Program-made: the position numbers and the translations under genes
In this document: in pieces, positions 23,423-35,468 of the stretch
Numbering within the stretch: position 1 is the first letter of the stretch
Layout of the letters: each line of letters starts with the position of its first letter
Notes under the pieces: model-generated
What the model was told of the DNA's origin: nothing
Seen by the model: only the letters and a program-made list of their open reading frames with translations
Databases searched by the model: none
Origin: Ustilaginoidea virens
Lineage: Eukaryota; Ascomycota; Sordariomycetes; Hypocreales; Clavicipitaceae
Assembly (NCBI RefSeq): GCF_000687475.1
Contig: NC_057317.1
Location: forward strand, 4,774,501 to 4,838,500
Length of the DNA: 64,000 bases
Direction of reading: 5' to 3'

Positions 23423-25742
23423 ATGGCAACTACACGTTCTGTTGCAAAACAGGGCTCACCGCCCGGCTTTGCAACTATTCGAAACCTTCTTGATGGTAGA
23501 TTGCGCCAAGGATCCAGAATCAATGTTATGGGAATAGTGACGGACTTTCTTGCTCCAATTCCTACACGGGGCGAGGGTATGCCTGCTTTTGTTGTTTTTT
23601 TTCTTCTTTTTTTTTGTCGTCTATCCCGCTTGCTCATTCACTTACACAGAGATTCTTTGACAGACTGGAAATGCCAGATTCGGATGTATGATCAGTCTGT
23701 TGAGGATAATGCCCATGACTCAGTACTACTCAACATATTCTGGCCGAAGGATGAGATGCCCGATGTCAAATGCGGCGATCTAGTCATAGTATTTGGCGCC
23801 AAGGTCAGCACCCTTCCTTGGCATCAGCCTTATTTCTCAAACGCGACATTAACCAAGCGAACGTCTAGGTGCAATGCTACGAATCCGCGTTTTCGCTATG
23901 TACCAATAAGGTGACGGATGTCCTCATATACGACTCGACTAAAATCCCGAAACCAGGAAATGATGCCTCAAGAGCCTTGCGTCCATCGAATCGGAGCCGG
24001 ATCGGTCGTCAGCCGAACAAAACTGAGAACGAGTTTGTCAGCATTCTGTACGGATCCATTAACAAGGAAAAAGTTCCGACGGAATCCGAATTTGAGATTA
24101 TGAAGATGAACTCGAAAAATGTGAAGAAAAAGTTCTCCGAGCTGAAAGACGTTCGCGAGGGCATGTTCATCAATACAATCGCGGAGGTTGTCAAAGAACC
24201 CTACGACGCGGGCGACAAAGTGACATTGTGGGTCTCGGACTACACGGAGAATGATCAATTTTATCATCACAAATTCACGGGCGGCGCGTCTGTCGGAGGA
24301 CAAAAGACCGATTCGCATGGGTACTCGAAGAAAGTCGGCAGTTGGCAACCAAAGTCGGAGTGGGCTGGGCCATTCGGGAAGCGAAGCCTGCAGATCACTT
24401 GCTTCGATCCACATGCTTCAGCGATCCGCGAACATAATTTCACCAAGGGAACATGGCTCTTTCTACGAAACTTGCAAGTCAAGCTGGGGCGCGACTTGAA
24501 CAACTTGGAGGGATACCTGAGAGAAGACCGCGGCGTCCAGGGACAGAAGATTAACGTGTCGGAAGAGCACGCTGTGGATTCGGAAACCACCAAGACAGAG
24601 CTGAAGAATGCTTTGCGGCGAAAGCGCGACTATGAGAAGTTGCGGAAGGATCAGTTAAGGGCCATTACCGCGGCCGCCACCGCCGGCCTAAAGCGCCCAG
24701 GAGACACAGGCTTGGATGCTGGGCGGGCGAAAATGCCTAATTCAAAGGCAAAGAGGAATGCCAACCGAGCCGCCAAACAACAAGCATACAAGCAAAAGCG
24801 AGGGCAACAGAATGATGCCTCTTCTTCAGAAGACATGGTTCCGACTGGCGTACCAAAAGATTTGAACACACAAGGTGATTTTTTTTTTATATATACATAT
24901 TTTTCCCCACAAGAGAAACACATCCATGCAGCAATGCGTTTCCATTGCCAGCGAGTCTAGAAACCCTAACATCAATAGTCAAATGTGAAAACGCCAACCA
25001 GCCGACAACTTCTATCACCGACATCCTGAAGCCAGTATTCCATGAAGCCACGATTGACGGCGACGAGGTCAAGATCCCTTTGCCATTTGTCAACGCCAAC
25101 CATCGCACCCACGCCCGGGTCGTCGAGTTCATGCCTCGCAAACTGGAGGATTTTGCCCGCCCCAGGACGCAAGCCGCCGCAGAATACGCCGTCTTGTCAG
25201 ACGCGGGAGAATCCGACTCGGACTCGTCGTGTGGATCGGAAAGCGAGCAAAAGGCCCTTCCAGCCGCGAAGAGCTGGGAATGGCGCTTTTCCCTGAAACT
25301 CGAGGATGCCAGCCCCGACGAGCAGCAGGCCAGGCCGTCTCTCTGGGTGGCTGTCGACAACCAATCCGCCCAGATGCTTCTCAACCTCGACGCATCCGAC
25401 CTGCGAAACGACGACGAGAACCTCGGCCAGCTGCGGCAAAGGCTGTTCCTCCTCTGGGGCGACCTGGAGGAGTACCAGATCACGCTGGAGGACCAGGCAC
25501 CGGTGGGCAGACGTCGGGGCGACGACCGACCCCCCGCGGACTCTGACGACGAGGGCGAAGCGCAAAGCAGGGCCAAGGCGGTGCGGCGGCAGCTGGGGGT
25601 CTCCAACCGTCCGTTTGCCTGCTGCATCCGCCAGTACGGCGTCAGAGTCAAGGAAGACGACGAGGGGCGCGCAGATGCCGGCGGCGGTGGACGCTGGCAG
25701 CGAATGTTTGGTCTATTCGGGACGAGGATATGCGCGCCGTGA
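23423..25742 (+). CDS. pot1: Protection of telomeres protein 1 (Pot1)
   Basis: Binds the single-stranded telomeric G-overhang within shelterin and protects chromosome ends. Four exons (23423-23576, 23664-23803, 23869-24874, 24979-25742) join in frame to give 687 residues. The start MATTRSVAKQGSPPGF is the first in-frame ATG before the OB-fold. The first OB-fold carries INVMGIVTDFLAP, DWKCQIRMYDQS and VKCGDLVIVFGAK. A second OB-type region follows from FSELKDVREGMFINTIAEV through KVTLWVSDYT and GTWLFLRNLQVKL. A basic Lys/Arg-rich linker comes next, then a divergent C-terminal domain with KSWEWRFSLKLED and PSLWVAVDNQSAQ, which probably binds a Tpz1/TPP1-type partner. The last 60 residues contain RPFACCIRQYGVRVK, typical of fungal Pot1. 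The telomeric repeat preference cannot be read from sequence. Confidence 0.92.
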
Positions 25743-26314
25743 GCCGCCGTGGCTGTAGTTGCATAGCAAGGTCATTCTCATGCCTGGCATTCCTTGCTCT
25801 GGTGCTTGTTCCTGTTCCTTTGCCACGTATGCAATGCCCCCTTGGCGAGAAGCCGATCCGAATACCATGTATAAAATGCATGCGTGTAATATACTGGACT
25901 CATCACAACGCCAGGGCCAATCCAGCCTCGAAGCCAGTCCCTACATACATCCCGCGAAGCCCAGCCCCAGCCCGGCTGTCCTGATTCTCGGGCTCGCAAG
26001 GTAAAAGAACGGGGAGGGATAAAGGCGGAATTCCTCGCTTAGGAAACACATCCTTGTATTGTTGGGAGTCCTACACATGACAGCAGAGACGTGGGATAAC
26101 AACGCGCCATACCGCATCGCAAAGGGTCACAATTTCCGGTTCTTTTTGGGGGAAAAGATACGAAAAAGAAGAGAGAAAGATAAAGAGATGGGAAAAAAAA
26201 AAACCACGAAAAGAACCAAAAAGAAAAATAAAACAAAGAGAAAAGGGAAAAAGTAACGAAATAAAGAAAATAGAAGAAAGAAAGAAAGAACGAAAGATCA
26301 AAAAAAGAAAAGCC
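25743..26314. other. Convergent intergenic region
   Basis: 3' flanks of pot1 and SCC3. A-rich and GAAA-rich tracts at 26160-26310. No gene is seen. Confidence 0.6.
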
Positions 26315-26780
26315 TTAATCGCCTAGACCATCATCATCATCGTCATCCTCGTTATTCAGCTCGACGGCGGCATCGTCTCCCTCGTCAACGGCCTCGTCCT
26401 CCAGCAGCTCTCGCCGCCGCAGGTCCTCCCGCGAGCCTTCCTCGGGCTCCGCGTCATCAAACACGCCGCCGCCGTCGTTTTCGTCGCCCGCGTTCGTCTC
26501 CGGGGCCGGCCTGTCCTTTGCCGGTTGCGGCGGCTTGCTGCTGGGGGCGGGCTTCTTGTGCCGCCTGGCCATTTTCTCCTCGTCCAGGTACGCCACCACC
26601 TCTTTGAAGTTGTTGCCGAGCTTGGTCTCGTTGCGCAGGATCCTGCGGCGCAGCTTGCTGGCCATGGGCCCGCGGTCGATGAGCTTGGCCGCGATGGCGA
26701 GGACGTACTTGGCCGCTAGTTCGCAAAAGGCCCGCTCGGCCTGGAGCTCGGTCGCGTAGCACTCCTCCTGCGACAGGCCG

Positions 26781-26813
<33 letters not shown>

Positions 26814-29800
26814 GCGGCGAGGTCCTCGTCGTCCGACACGGGGTCCTCGTCCTCGGCGGGTTCGTTGAGCGTCTTGTCCCGCTTGGCCTTTTTGGCGTAC
26901 TGCTTTTCCGCGCCGTCAAAGATGGCAATCAGCTCGGGCACGAGGCCGGGCTCAATGTCCTGCAGCAGGACCCGCAGCTTGTCGCCGCGGTCGGCCGCGG
27001 CTTCGGATGCCGGTCGGAAGTCCTTGATGCAGGGCCGCAGCGTGGCGAGGGTGAGGTGGAGGTCGCAGAGACTGCCGGTGGAGAAGAGCCGGAGCTGGTC
27101 AATGGCGGCGCGGGAGGAAAAGGTCTCAATCAGGTGCCGTCTGTACGACTGGCGCAGCACGGACAGCTCGTCCAGGTGCTGGTCGGACAGGCCTGTGCCC
27201 GCTGACAGGAGCTTGGCCAGGGCTCTCGTTTTCCACATAAAGTAGAACTGGCACGCCTTGATGGCAAAGGTGACCACCTCGTCTTCCAGGTCGTCAATCT
27301 CGTCTTCCTGAGGCTCGAACTTGCCGCGATGCACAATGTTGCTCAGGAGCTGGATGGCGGAGGAGCCGGCGTCTGACGGTTGCGACTGGGTTTCCAGGAC
27401 GTCGACGCAATCCGATATACTCGCGAGCTTGCTAATCTTCATCAGGACAGTCGACAGCTCGCGCAGCGGCGCTTGGGGCAGATTGCCGCGGACAGCCAGC
27501 TCGCAGGACCGTTCAAAGTTGCGGAGCGAGTTGAGGGCATTCTCCCATAGCAGTGAGATCTTGCCGTCCGTCAACTCCTCCAGCTCTTCGTGCTGACGGG
27601 CGTGCAGGAGAGCTGCGGTGGCTTCGGACAAGACTCTCTTATCGTCGTGTCTGTTGAACTGGGTGGTGATTTCGTCAAGGAGCCTCTCCAACTTGCTAGT
27701 GTCTTGACGAAGTTGCTGAAACGTATCGAGGTTGAGAAACCTCTCGAGACGGAGTACAATTGCGGCCGTCTTTGGCTCGGCCCCAAACTTGCTCAGCAAC
27801 CGCGGAATGGTGGTGGTCAGCTCGAGGGCGACTTCCTCTTGGGCCTCGGCTGCCTCGGATCGACCTAGTCGCCGTTTGCCCTTGTCGTGGTCGGCCGTCA
27901 GGGTCAGGCTGGATTTGACTGCGGAGCTGAGGATGTCGAGAAGGATGGATTCCTCTTCGGCAGTAGGGACAACGGCCTTCTTGAAGGCTGCCTCCGGGGA
28001 TGTTTCCTTTGCTTTGGACGTTGAGTTTGACTTGGCGCTTGTGGTGTGGTCGTAGAGAAGGTAGCCGGCAATCATCTCCCAGGTGTTTACTTCCGGCACC
28101 TTTTCGTACAGTGCCTGCGCCGCGAGAGAGATTCTGGTGTCTGTTTTGGCACCGGTCAAGAGCTCCACGGTGGCGTCAAAGCCGGCTATGCCGTCGTGGT
28201 GTTGTTGTTGTTGCTGTTGTTGTTGATGATGATGTCCCTCCTCAATCTGAGCGTCGTAGATTGCCAGGGTCTCGGCGAGACACTTGATGTTGATCCATTC
28301 TCTCCGCGGAGTCTCGAAATCGTCGTCCTCAACGTCATCCAGCTCCTCCAGCACCTCGGATCCGCCAATCTCTTCCTTCTTTCCCTCGAGGACGTCGTTG
28401 ACGCAGGCGACAAAGAAGCCGACGACGGCTTTGCGGATGCGCAGCTCCGTGTCAAAGATGAGCTTTCCAATCGCGTCGATTTCGTTTGGCTCGAGCATGG
28501 CGGCCGATCTCAGAGTGTCAATCACGGAGATGGCGGTGACGCGCACGGATATCTCCGAGTCGAGAGTGGCCATCTCGATCAGGCGCGGGCGGAATCTGTC
28601 TATGAAATGGCCGAGTTGCTGTGCGTCGCGCCGAAAGACCTTGAGCAGCTGCTTCAGCACCTCCTGCCGAGTGGACGCGTTGGTGTCGGACAGCATCCAG
28701 CCCAGATATCGCAGACAGCCTGGCTCCATGAAGACGGTCGGCAGACCCAGGATCCAGGTGCCGAGTGCGTCTACGCATTCGGTGCGAATCTTGGGATCTA
28801 CATCGCGGTATCGGTGCACAAACACCGTGTCGAAAAAAGATTGGATGCCTTCGCTGCAGATCTTGCGATAGCCATTGGCGTCGTTCAAGGTCCGTTGCAG
28901 CTCCGCCGACTTGGCCTTGTTCTTGCCCCTCTTGGCTGCCTGAAGCTGCTGCTCGATGTTTGCTATTCTCCGATCGAGTATGCTCGCAACGCCTACCAGG
29001 CCGGTTTCGACGGCCAAGGCAATGGTCGTTGCCGTGTGGCGGAAAGGCCGCAAGGACGAGGATGACATGCTCGCCAGCCAAGCATGCAGGTTGTCCATCA
29101 GGTCGGTGTCCTTGTACATGACATCAGTTTCGTGCAGCAACTGGACCAGTGAGTGATAGAAGCCGATGAGCATATCGCGAAAGGACCTTGTGCTTTTTGC
29201 CTTGGATATCAACGGGTAGTCTGTGATTTGTTGCTGTTGCATTCTGGATTAGCAAAAAAAAGGTGATGAGTATTTTGCGGGGGCCCGGGAAGGGGGGGGA
29301 GGGAGAAGAGAAAAGAAAAGAAAAGAAAAGAAAAGCAAGAAACCACTTTTATACCTCTTGATAAACGTTTTGCAGGTCTACCAGCCTATTGGGGATATTC
29401 TCCGGGTCGCCAACATCATCGACAGTAACTTGCAAATCGCAGCCAGTAGATTGGAGGATACTGTTGATGAGATCTGCCAAGGCAGAAGGGCCATCAGCCT
29501 TGTGCCTTTCCAACCATTGCTGGGCGACGGAGTCTGAAGAGTCTCCGGATCCGAAAATATCGGCTGCGACAAGAGAAAGGAAAAAGAAAAAAAAAAAAAA
29601 AAAAAAGGTCAACGTCTAAGGTCTTCTTCTTCGTCCATCAGGCAGGGAGCCAGGTTAAGTTGTGCTAACGTACCAAACAGGCCGGAACCCTTCTCTCCAG
29701 CGTCGATTCTAACAGTCTTTTTCGGTCGGCTAGGGATGTGGGAGACCTGGTGAAGCCCAGCCGGCTGCGTGCCATTGATCTTGGGCTTCTTGTTGGAGGG

Positions 29801-30082
29801 CTTCTTGGCGCGGCTGGCGGGTTTTCGCGACCTCGGGGCGGGATGATCTTGATCGCTCGAGTTGTCGTCGCCACTGTCGTCGCCACTGTCGTCGCTGGCT
29901 GGCTCATCCGATGAGAGGCCGTTTTCGTCGTCGTTGGCTTCTTGCCCCCCTCTCTTGCGCTTCGAAGCTACGGTGGTGGTTGGTTCCGGCGCGTACTTGG
30001 CCGGCGCTTTGACGACGCGTCCCGAACGGCGGGTACGCGACGTCGCATCTGGCTCTGGAGTTTCGCTGGCGCCAACGTCCAT
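26315..30082 (-). CDS. SCC3: Cohesin subunit Scc3/SA (STAG family)
   Basis: The HEAT-repeat subunit of cohesin that binds the kleisin and DNA and supports loading and sister-chromatid cohesion. Three exons start at the ATG at 30082 (MDVGASETPEPDATSRTRRS). The N-terminus is basic and acidic by turns, with an AT-hook-like SRTRRSGRVVKAP and Ser/Asp runs. The conserved STAG region starts around FRDMLIGFYHSLVQLLHETD. The stromalin conservative domain follows: GIQSFFDTVFVHRYRD, IRTECVDALGTWI, YLGWMLSDTNASTRQEVLKQL and VRVTAISVIDTL. The C-terminal half is helical and diverges, with a run of ten Asp residues (about 26790-26820) and an acidic tail ending DDDDDGLGD. Intron 1 has a sense A-run and the small middle exon is about 209 nt. 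Divergent from ureD. Confidence 0.95.
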
Positions 30083-30665
30083 GATTGTGTTTGTGTTTGC
30101 TCGGAGGAAAAGATGGGAAAGCCTTGCAGACGGCGCATTCGCGGGCTTGCCTTGCAGCAGTGCAGGTTGGCGATTCCTGAAGCCTGAATCGCAACGGAGG
30201 GACGGGGGGGCTGTTGGGCAATTGACGGCGCGTGTTGTGTCTCGTTTCCTCGCTGGGCCAAGTTTTTCGGAAGGGGAGGGGTGGGGGGAGAGAGGGGGGG
30301 GGTGGCCGCCGAGGGGAGCAGCGGTGGGTGGGGGAAAGACCCGCTAAAACGGGGCTGCCTCGGGCCAACATCGGCAATGCCGCCCATAGGTCAGGTCGCT
30401 GCCCCGCTCGGCCAAGGAGCCAGCCAATGATTGTTTCCTTTGCCTGATGCTCCGTAAGTCGACTTCGCTCGACGGAGTTGCGCCGTCAACATGTTGCCTC
30501 TGCAACGCCTTTGCTTTGTGCAACTTTCTCCGCATCTCCCCCTCCCCTCCCTGCAATGGCCTGGTCAGGTCTAGTCTGGCTGCGGCACGGTACGGGTACG
30601 GACAGCCGACGGCAAGCTTTCAAGGGCGTACTACTACGAGCTCGTCCGAGACCCATGGTTTTGCG
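30083..30665. other. Shared divergent region of SCC3 and ureD
   Basis: About 580 bp. The ureD frame is open without a stop from an ATG at 30447, but the residues before 30666 look non-conserved, so they are treated as leader. G-runs lie at 30260-30302. Confidence 0.5.
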
Positions 30666-31658
30666 ATGACGCCGCCGTTTCCGAAATCGTCGTCCGTCCC
30701 TGGTCAAGGCCACATCGTCACCAAGATGCTCCCGGGTGGCGGCAACGGCCTCGAGTCCATCTCGTATCAGTACCCGTTGAAGCTCATCTCGCCAAACTCG
30801 CCCGCGAGCGGTCAGAAAAGCGTCCTGGTCTTCCTCTTGTCCTACGGCGGCGGCCTGGTGGGAGGGGACGCCGTCGAGCTCTCGATCCACGTCCGAGCCA
30901 ATACGAGCCTGAGCCTCGTCACCCAAGGCCACACCAAGGTCTTTAGGTCGCCCTCTGCCGACGTGGTGACGAGCCAGCTCATCAATGTCCAGGTCGGCAG
31001 TGGAGCCGCGCTGTGCCTGCTTCCGGACCCCGTGCAGCCGTTCCAGGACAGCGTGTACAGGCAGACGCAAATATTCCGCCTGGCAGCAGGGGCGTCCCTG
31101 TGTCTCCTCGACTGGGTCACGGCCGGCCGGACGGCGCGCGGAGAAAGCTGGAGCTTGGTCAAGTGGACCGGCCGGAACGAGGTGTGGCTCCAGAGCGACG
31201 ACGAGGCTCGCGGGAGCCGTCTCTTGGTGAGGGACGCCGTGGTTCTTTCCCAAGACGGCGCACGGGCCGTTGGCCAGCCACTCGGCGGCGCGATGCACAA
31301 CATGAGCGTTTTCGGATCCTTGATCCTGCGCGGCGGCGCGGTGGAGAGCCTGGGGGATTTTTTCCTGGCCGAGTTTGCGGCTCTGCCCAGGCTAGGGGCC
31401 CGCGACTTTGGCACGCAAGAGGACCGCGACAAGGCGGCGCAGAGGATGACGGACTTTGAGAGATGGCGAGCGAGACGGGTCGAGTACGAGGCGGACCGGG
31501 GCGTCTTGTGGTCTGCAGCCCGCGTCAGAGGCTGTGTCGTCGTCAAGTTTGGGAGCGCGACGGTCGAGGCTGGCCGGGAATGGATCGGGGCCATGCTGAT
31601 CAAGGAAGGAAGCATTTGCGCGCGCTTTGGGGACGAGGCCTTGATGTGTGTCAAGTAA
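30666..31658 (+). CDS. ureD: Urease accessory protein UreD
   Basis: Part of the chaperone complex (UreD-UreF-UreG) that delivers nickel to the urease active site in the cytosol. A single exon of 330 residues starts MTPPFPKSSSVPGQGHIVTKML. Family features are GHIVTKMLPGG, YPLKLISP, LSYGGGLVGGDAVELSIHV (the hallmark GGG-x2-GGD turn), LVTQGHTKVFR, LPDPVQPFQDSVYRQTQIF, CLLDWVTAGRTARGE and the C-terminal GCVVVKFG. Length and motif order fit fungal UreD. An upstream in-frame ATG at 30447 would add 73 residues of no recognisable conservation; it could be a leader or an alternative start. The genes for urease and UreF/UreG are not in this window. Confidence 0.94.
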   Translation: MTPPFPKSSSVPGQGHIVTKMLPGGGNGLESISYQYPLKLISPNSPASGQKSVLVFLLSYGGGLVGGDAVELSIHVRANTSLSLVTQGHTKVFRSPSADVVTSQLINVQVGSGAALCLLPDPVQPFQDSVYRQTQIFRLAAGASLCLLDWVTAGRTARGESWSLVKWTGRNEVWLQSDDEARGSRLLVRDAVVLSQDGARAVGQPLGGAMHNMSVFGSLILRGGAVESLGDFFLAEFAALPRLGARDFGTQEDRDKAAQRMTDFERWRARRVEYEADRGVLWSAARVRGCVVVKFGSATVEAGREWIGAMLIKEGSICARFGDEALMCVK

Positions 31659-32330
31659 AGCACCGAGCAGTGTGTTGCAAGAGCTCTGTTGCATCCGCGG
31701 CATAGACCAAGTATGGATGAAGCCTGACGACACCTGGCGGCAGTCCGCGTAGCTGAAGGGTGAGAATTGCACACAGAATCCAGATGGAAATGGAATGGAA
31801 ATGGAAATTGGCATCATATCATGTATGGAAGATATCCGACGTCAACGAACCCATAATCGGGTCCTGAATTCCGGCGTCGTCGCCAGACAGTCGTCGTCTG
31901 CTTGCGACGGATGCGTGGCAGCAGCTCGCTCGCCATGGTGGGGGCTGCGCAACGCGGGCAGAGCCTCAATGGCACGGCACGGATCAATTCAATCTACGAG
32001 TGTACGGAGTATCCAGCATCATCGTCGTCGTCGTGCCCCCCCTCCCCTCCCCCCCCCCACCTTGCTCCGCGTCCAGCTTGTTCCACCGCCCGAGCTTTCC
32101 TGCAGCGGCGGCAGGAAGTTGTTGCTCAACCCAACAATTTTCCAATCTCCAATCTCCAATTCAAAGTTATCCTCCAACCTCCCATCTCCCACGTCGCGCG
32201 TCTGCCACCCACGTTCCCATCCCCTCCCTCGGCCCTTCCGTCGCGCCCCGTCACAGCAGCAACCCGCGCCAGACGCGACGACCCAAAGAAAGAATAAGGA
32301 AAAAAAAAAAAGAAAAAAAAACCCAACGAC
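31659..32330. other. Intergenic before RPC53
   Basis: UreD 3' flank and RPC53 promoter and leader. Contains a TACGGAGT motif at about 32003-32010, GTC-type triplets and C-runs at 32020-32057, and an A-rich stretch at 32298-32320. No gene is seen. Confidence 0.6.
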
Positions 32331-34199
32331 ATGGTGCGCGCCCGGGCGCCTGGCAGGGGGACAAGCCGCCGGGGCACCGCTGCAGCAGGCGGCAGCGACG
32401 GCGCCCCGGCCACCGCGCCTTGCACCGCGCCTCCCGCAGCTACCCCCGCGACTCTGGATGAAGCCATCGCCTCGGCATCGGCGGCGGCGTCGTCGTCGAC
32501 CAGCGCACCGGCGCGGCGCGGCGGCCCCCCGGCGGCCGGAGCCCGAACCGTCTCCGGCGGCCGTCTGCGGCCCAAGATCCTGCGACGAGACGAGGTCGAG
32601 AGGGACAAGCTGGCGCGCCAGGAGGAGAAGAAGGCAAACGACAGGGCGGCCGCCGAGAGGAGGGCGCGCGGCCGCTCGCGGAATCGAAGCAGGAGAAGTC
32701 GGGGCGACGCCATGGGTGCCAGGGGCGGCAGGGGCGGCATCACGACGGCGAGCGGCCCCTTTTCCAGCGGCTTTGCAGGAGGTGTGTCTACGTTTTATCC
32801 TCGTTCTCATCCTCTCCCCTTTCTTTTCTTTCTTTTCTATCCTTTTCTTTTTATTTTCTTCTTATTTTCTTGTATCTTATTTTCTTCCTTTTTTTTTGTA
32901 TCTTTTTTCTTTTCTGGGGGGGGAGGGTTTCTTTTTCGCCGCCTCTTGCTTTTGTCCTTCCCCCGCTCCGTTCATTGAAATGCTGACTACTTCTGGCGTG
33001 CAGCAGGCGCCCCCGGTGGCGGTTGGTTCGGCGGAGCAGGAGCAGGAGCAGGAGCAGGAGGAGCAGGCTACGGCGGCCGAGGCGCCCAGCCCGACTCCAA
33101 GGGCAAGGGGTTCGGCCAGGGCGACGCCCGACGGCGCGAGGCCCGCATCAACGCCGACAAGCTGCACGTCATGACTGCCGAAGACGACGACGAGCTCGAC
33201 AGCGAGGACGAGGCCATGATGGCCGCGCTGAGCAGCCGCGCCGCGAGCACCATGCCCATGGGCATCTACCGCCGGCAGCACCGGGAGCAGGGCGTCGTGG
33301 TGGCCACCACGGCCGAGCTGGAGGCCGCCGAGAAGGCCGCCGCGGGCGAGGAAGAGAGCCTGTGGGTCGACGGGGACGCCTCGGGGGCCCTGCCGCCCGT
33401 CGACGCGCCGGAAGACGGCGTCTGGGACACGGACGCCAAGCCAGTCACCATTAAGAAGGAGCCTGGCTCGGAAGACCTCATGGACCTGGACGCCGACATC
33501 AAGCCCGCGCCCACAGACGACGACGACGACGACGACGACGAGGCTCAGGCGCCGCCGCCGCCGCCGCCGCTGCCGAGCGCCAAAAAGGACCTGCCCAGGG
33601 ACCCCGAGGAGCGGACCATCCAGACGGACCTGGACCTCCTGGCAGGCGAGCTGGGCGCCGTCACCGTCACCGACGACGCGGGCGGCACGCGGACCGAGGA
33701 GCCCGCCAACAAGGACGGACGGCTGTACCTGTTCCAGTTCCCGCCTCTCATCCCCCCCCTCAGAGAGGCGGCCGCCGACCCCCGAGTCAAACGCGAGGCC
33801 GCGGACCTGGCGCACGAGCACGCAGACGACGAGCCGCAAGGGGAACAAGAAGACCAAGAAGACCAAGAAGACCGAGAAGAAGAAGAAGAAGAAGCAGAGG
33901 GGTTCCGCTCCCAGTTCCTGCCGCGCGGCGGCGCCGTCGGCAAGCTGCACGTCCGCCGGTCCGGCAGAGTCCAGCTCGACTGGGGCGGCATGACGCTTGA
34001 GATGAGCCCCGCCGCCGGCATGAGCTTCCTCACCACCGCCGTCATGGTGGAGGAGAGCGACGAGAAGGCCCAGCAGGGCGCGGCGGGCGGCGAAAGCATC
34101 GGCATGGGCAAGATCATGGGCCGGTTTGTCCTGGCGCCCACGTGGAGCGACGAGGAGGACTGGGACGTTGCGCCGGACGACCTGCTCCCGCCTCAATAA
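32331..34199 (+). CDS. RPC53: RNA polymerase III subunit RPC4 (Rpc53)
   Basis: A TFIIF-like subunit of RNA polymerase III needed for initiation, termination and reinitiation on tRNA and 5S genes. Two exons (32331-32781, 33004-34199) give 548 residues. The N-terminal half is low-complexity Ala/Arg/Gly and contains GRLRPKILRRDEVERDKLARQEEK, typical of fungal RPC4. The C-terminal RPC4 domain is well kept: KDGRLYLFQFPPLIPPL, GKLHVRRSGRVQLDWGGMTLEMSPA, SFLTTAVMVEE, then MGRFVLAPTWSDEEDW. Between them are acidic runs including Asp8 and a Pro-rich tract. The 222-nt intron is T/C-rich and lies next to a Gly/Ala dipeptide repeat encoded by GCAGGA units. A 29-base G-run lies a few bases after the stop. 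Confidence 0.92.
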
Positions 34200-34203
34200 G
34201 CGC

Positions 34204-34234
<31 letters not shown>

Positions 34235-35468
34235 AGCGGGCGCGTGGCAAGGGCCGAGGTGGACGGATCCCAGTGGGGGACTTGCCTACGCCCGCGCAGC
34301 TTGCCTGTTCCTTTCTTCTTTTTCCGGCGCCCCCCGGGTCTTCTGTACGGAGTATACTGGTGCGAGGCCCAGTCACCAGGCGCCGCGGGTGGGAATGTCC
34401 ATAGGATCAGCCAGCTCATTCAATTGCCCTTTCGCCCGGGGTTTGCTCGCGCATACCCAAGCACGTTGAAACGCGGCACGCGGCACGCGCCACGTCGCGC
34501 CTACTTGTGAATCCCGTCCGCTCGACTGATGAAACCATGTTTACGTCCACGTCGCGCCTACTTGTCCATCCCGCACGCTCGCCAACGAAGCCTGTCTCCC
34601 ATCTCTTTTTCGCAAGAAACACCCTCCTGGCCGGATGCCGGACCTGGCCACCCGCGGAAGTGGGTGGACGGGAGGGGTAGCCGATGCAGCGCTGCTGGAA
34701 AAGCCAGGGGCGGCAGAAAAGGATCACGGCTTGCGACGCATGTGGATTCGCGCAGAGTGGGAACTTACTTGTCCGTAGGAACGCGCCAGCCCCACCGTAG
34801 CCGAGAAATGTCAAGAGCGAATGAGAAGGCGAGGGGAAAGAAGCAGAAAGAGGCGTCGGAGAGGGTTTGGAGAAGGCTTGAAGAGGGATCTGGAGAGGGT
34901 TTGGAGAGGACTTGAAGAGGACTTGAAGAGGATCTGGAGAGGATCGGGTGTGCGGGATTCCGTCACCGACAGAGGGAATCGTCCGACGGTTGAAAAGCCA
35001 GCATGGTGAAGCGTCGAGCTGCAAATAACGCAACAACGATGCAGAAACGCACGTGGCAGTCAGCTAGGGAGAGCACCTTGACGCAGACGGACTCGTCAAT
35101 GTCTTCATCTTCTAAGAGGCAAAGCATCTCCAAGATTGCGCAAAAAAAAAATGACTCCTCCAAAGAAACGCCATGGTCCCAGCTACTCTTCTACCCTAGG
35201 TAAGCGCAGCCTAGCACCACCAAATGAGGTTGGGTCCTTGACTCGTGCGCAAATACCACGCACGTGCTGTGCTGTACGTGAAAAGTGTAGTTTATGAATT
35301 TCTCACAGTGACTCTGCTGAATATCCCGTGGGCGAGAGAACCAGGAGAACCAGCGGCCCAGCGGCCCAGCGGCCCAGCATCTCCAGACTTACAAGCTATC
35401 AGCGACTCCAGAGTTGCTCCACGCCGGAAAATCTTGCGGCCTTTATCAGTGTCCTTCGTCCATTTCAA
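34200..35468. other. Convergent intergenic region with minisatellites
   Basis: Holds a poly-G tract, an imperfect duplication of about 45 bp spaced 59 bp apart (34490-34532 and 34549-34591, sharing CACGTCGCGCCTACTTGT), and an AG-rich minisatellite of GGAGAGG/TTGAAGAGG units at about 34855-34945. No gene is recognised. Confidence 0.6.
34206..34234. repeat. Poly-G tract (29 G) just after the RPC53 stop
   Basis: An uninterrupted run of G on the + strand, 7 bases after the stop codon, within the presumed 3' UTR of RPC53. Its exact length may be affected by sequencing. Confidence 0.8.

Noticed and set aside
30447..30665. N-terminal extension of UreD from an upstream ATG
   Set aside because: In frame, but the 73 residues show no UreD conservation; the ATG at 30666 fits family length. 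The alternative is noted in the gene entry.
31795..33174. A 459-codon frame overlapping the start of RPC53 in another frame
   Set aside because: It runs through C-runs, an A-rich leader and the RPC53 intron. The RPC53 frame has clear conservation and explains the region.
32877..34376. A 499-codon antisense frame over RPC53
   Set aside because: A GC-rich shadow of the RPC53 coding exon; composed of Val/Gly/Leu/Arg without domain signatures.
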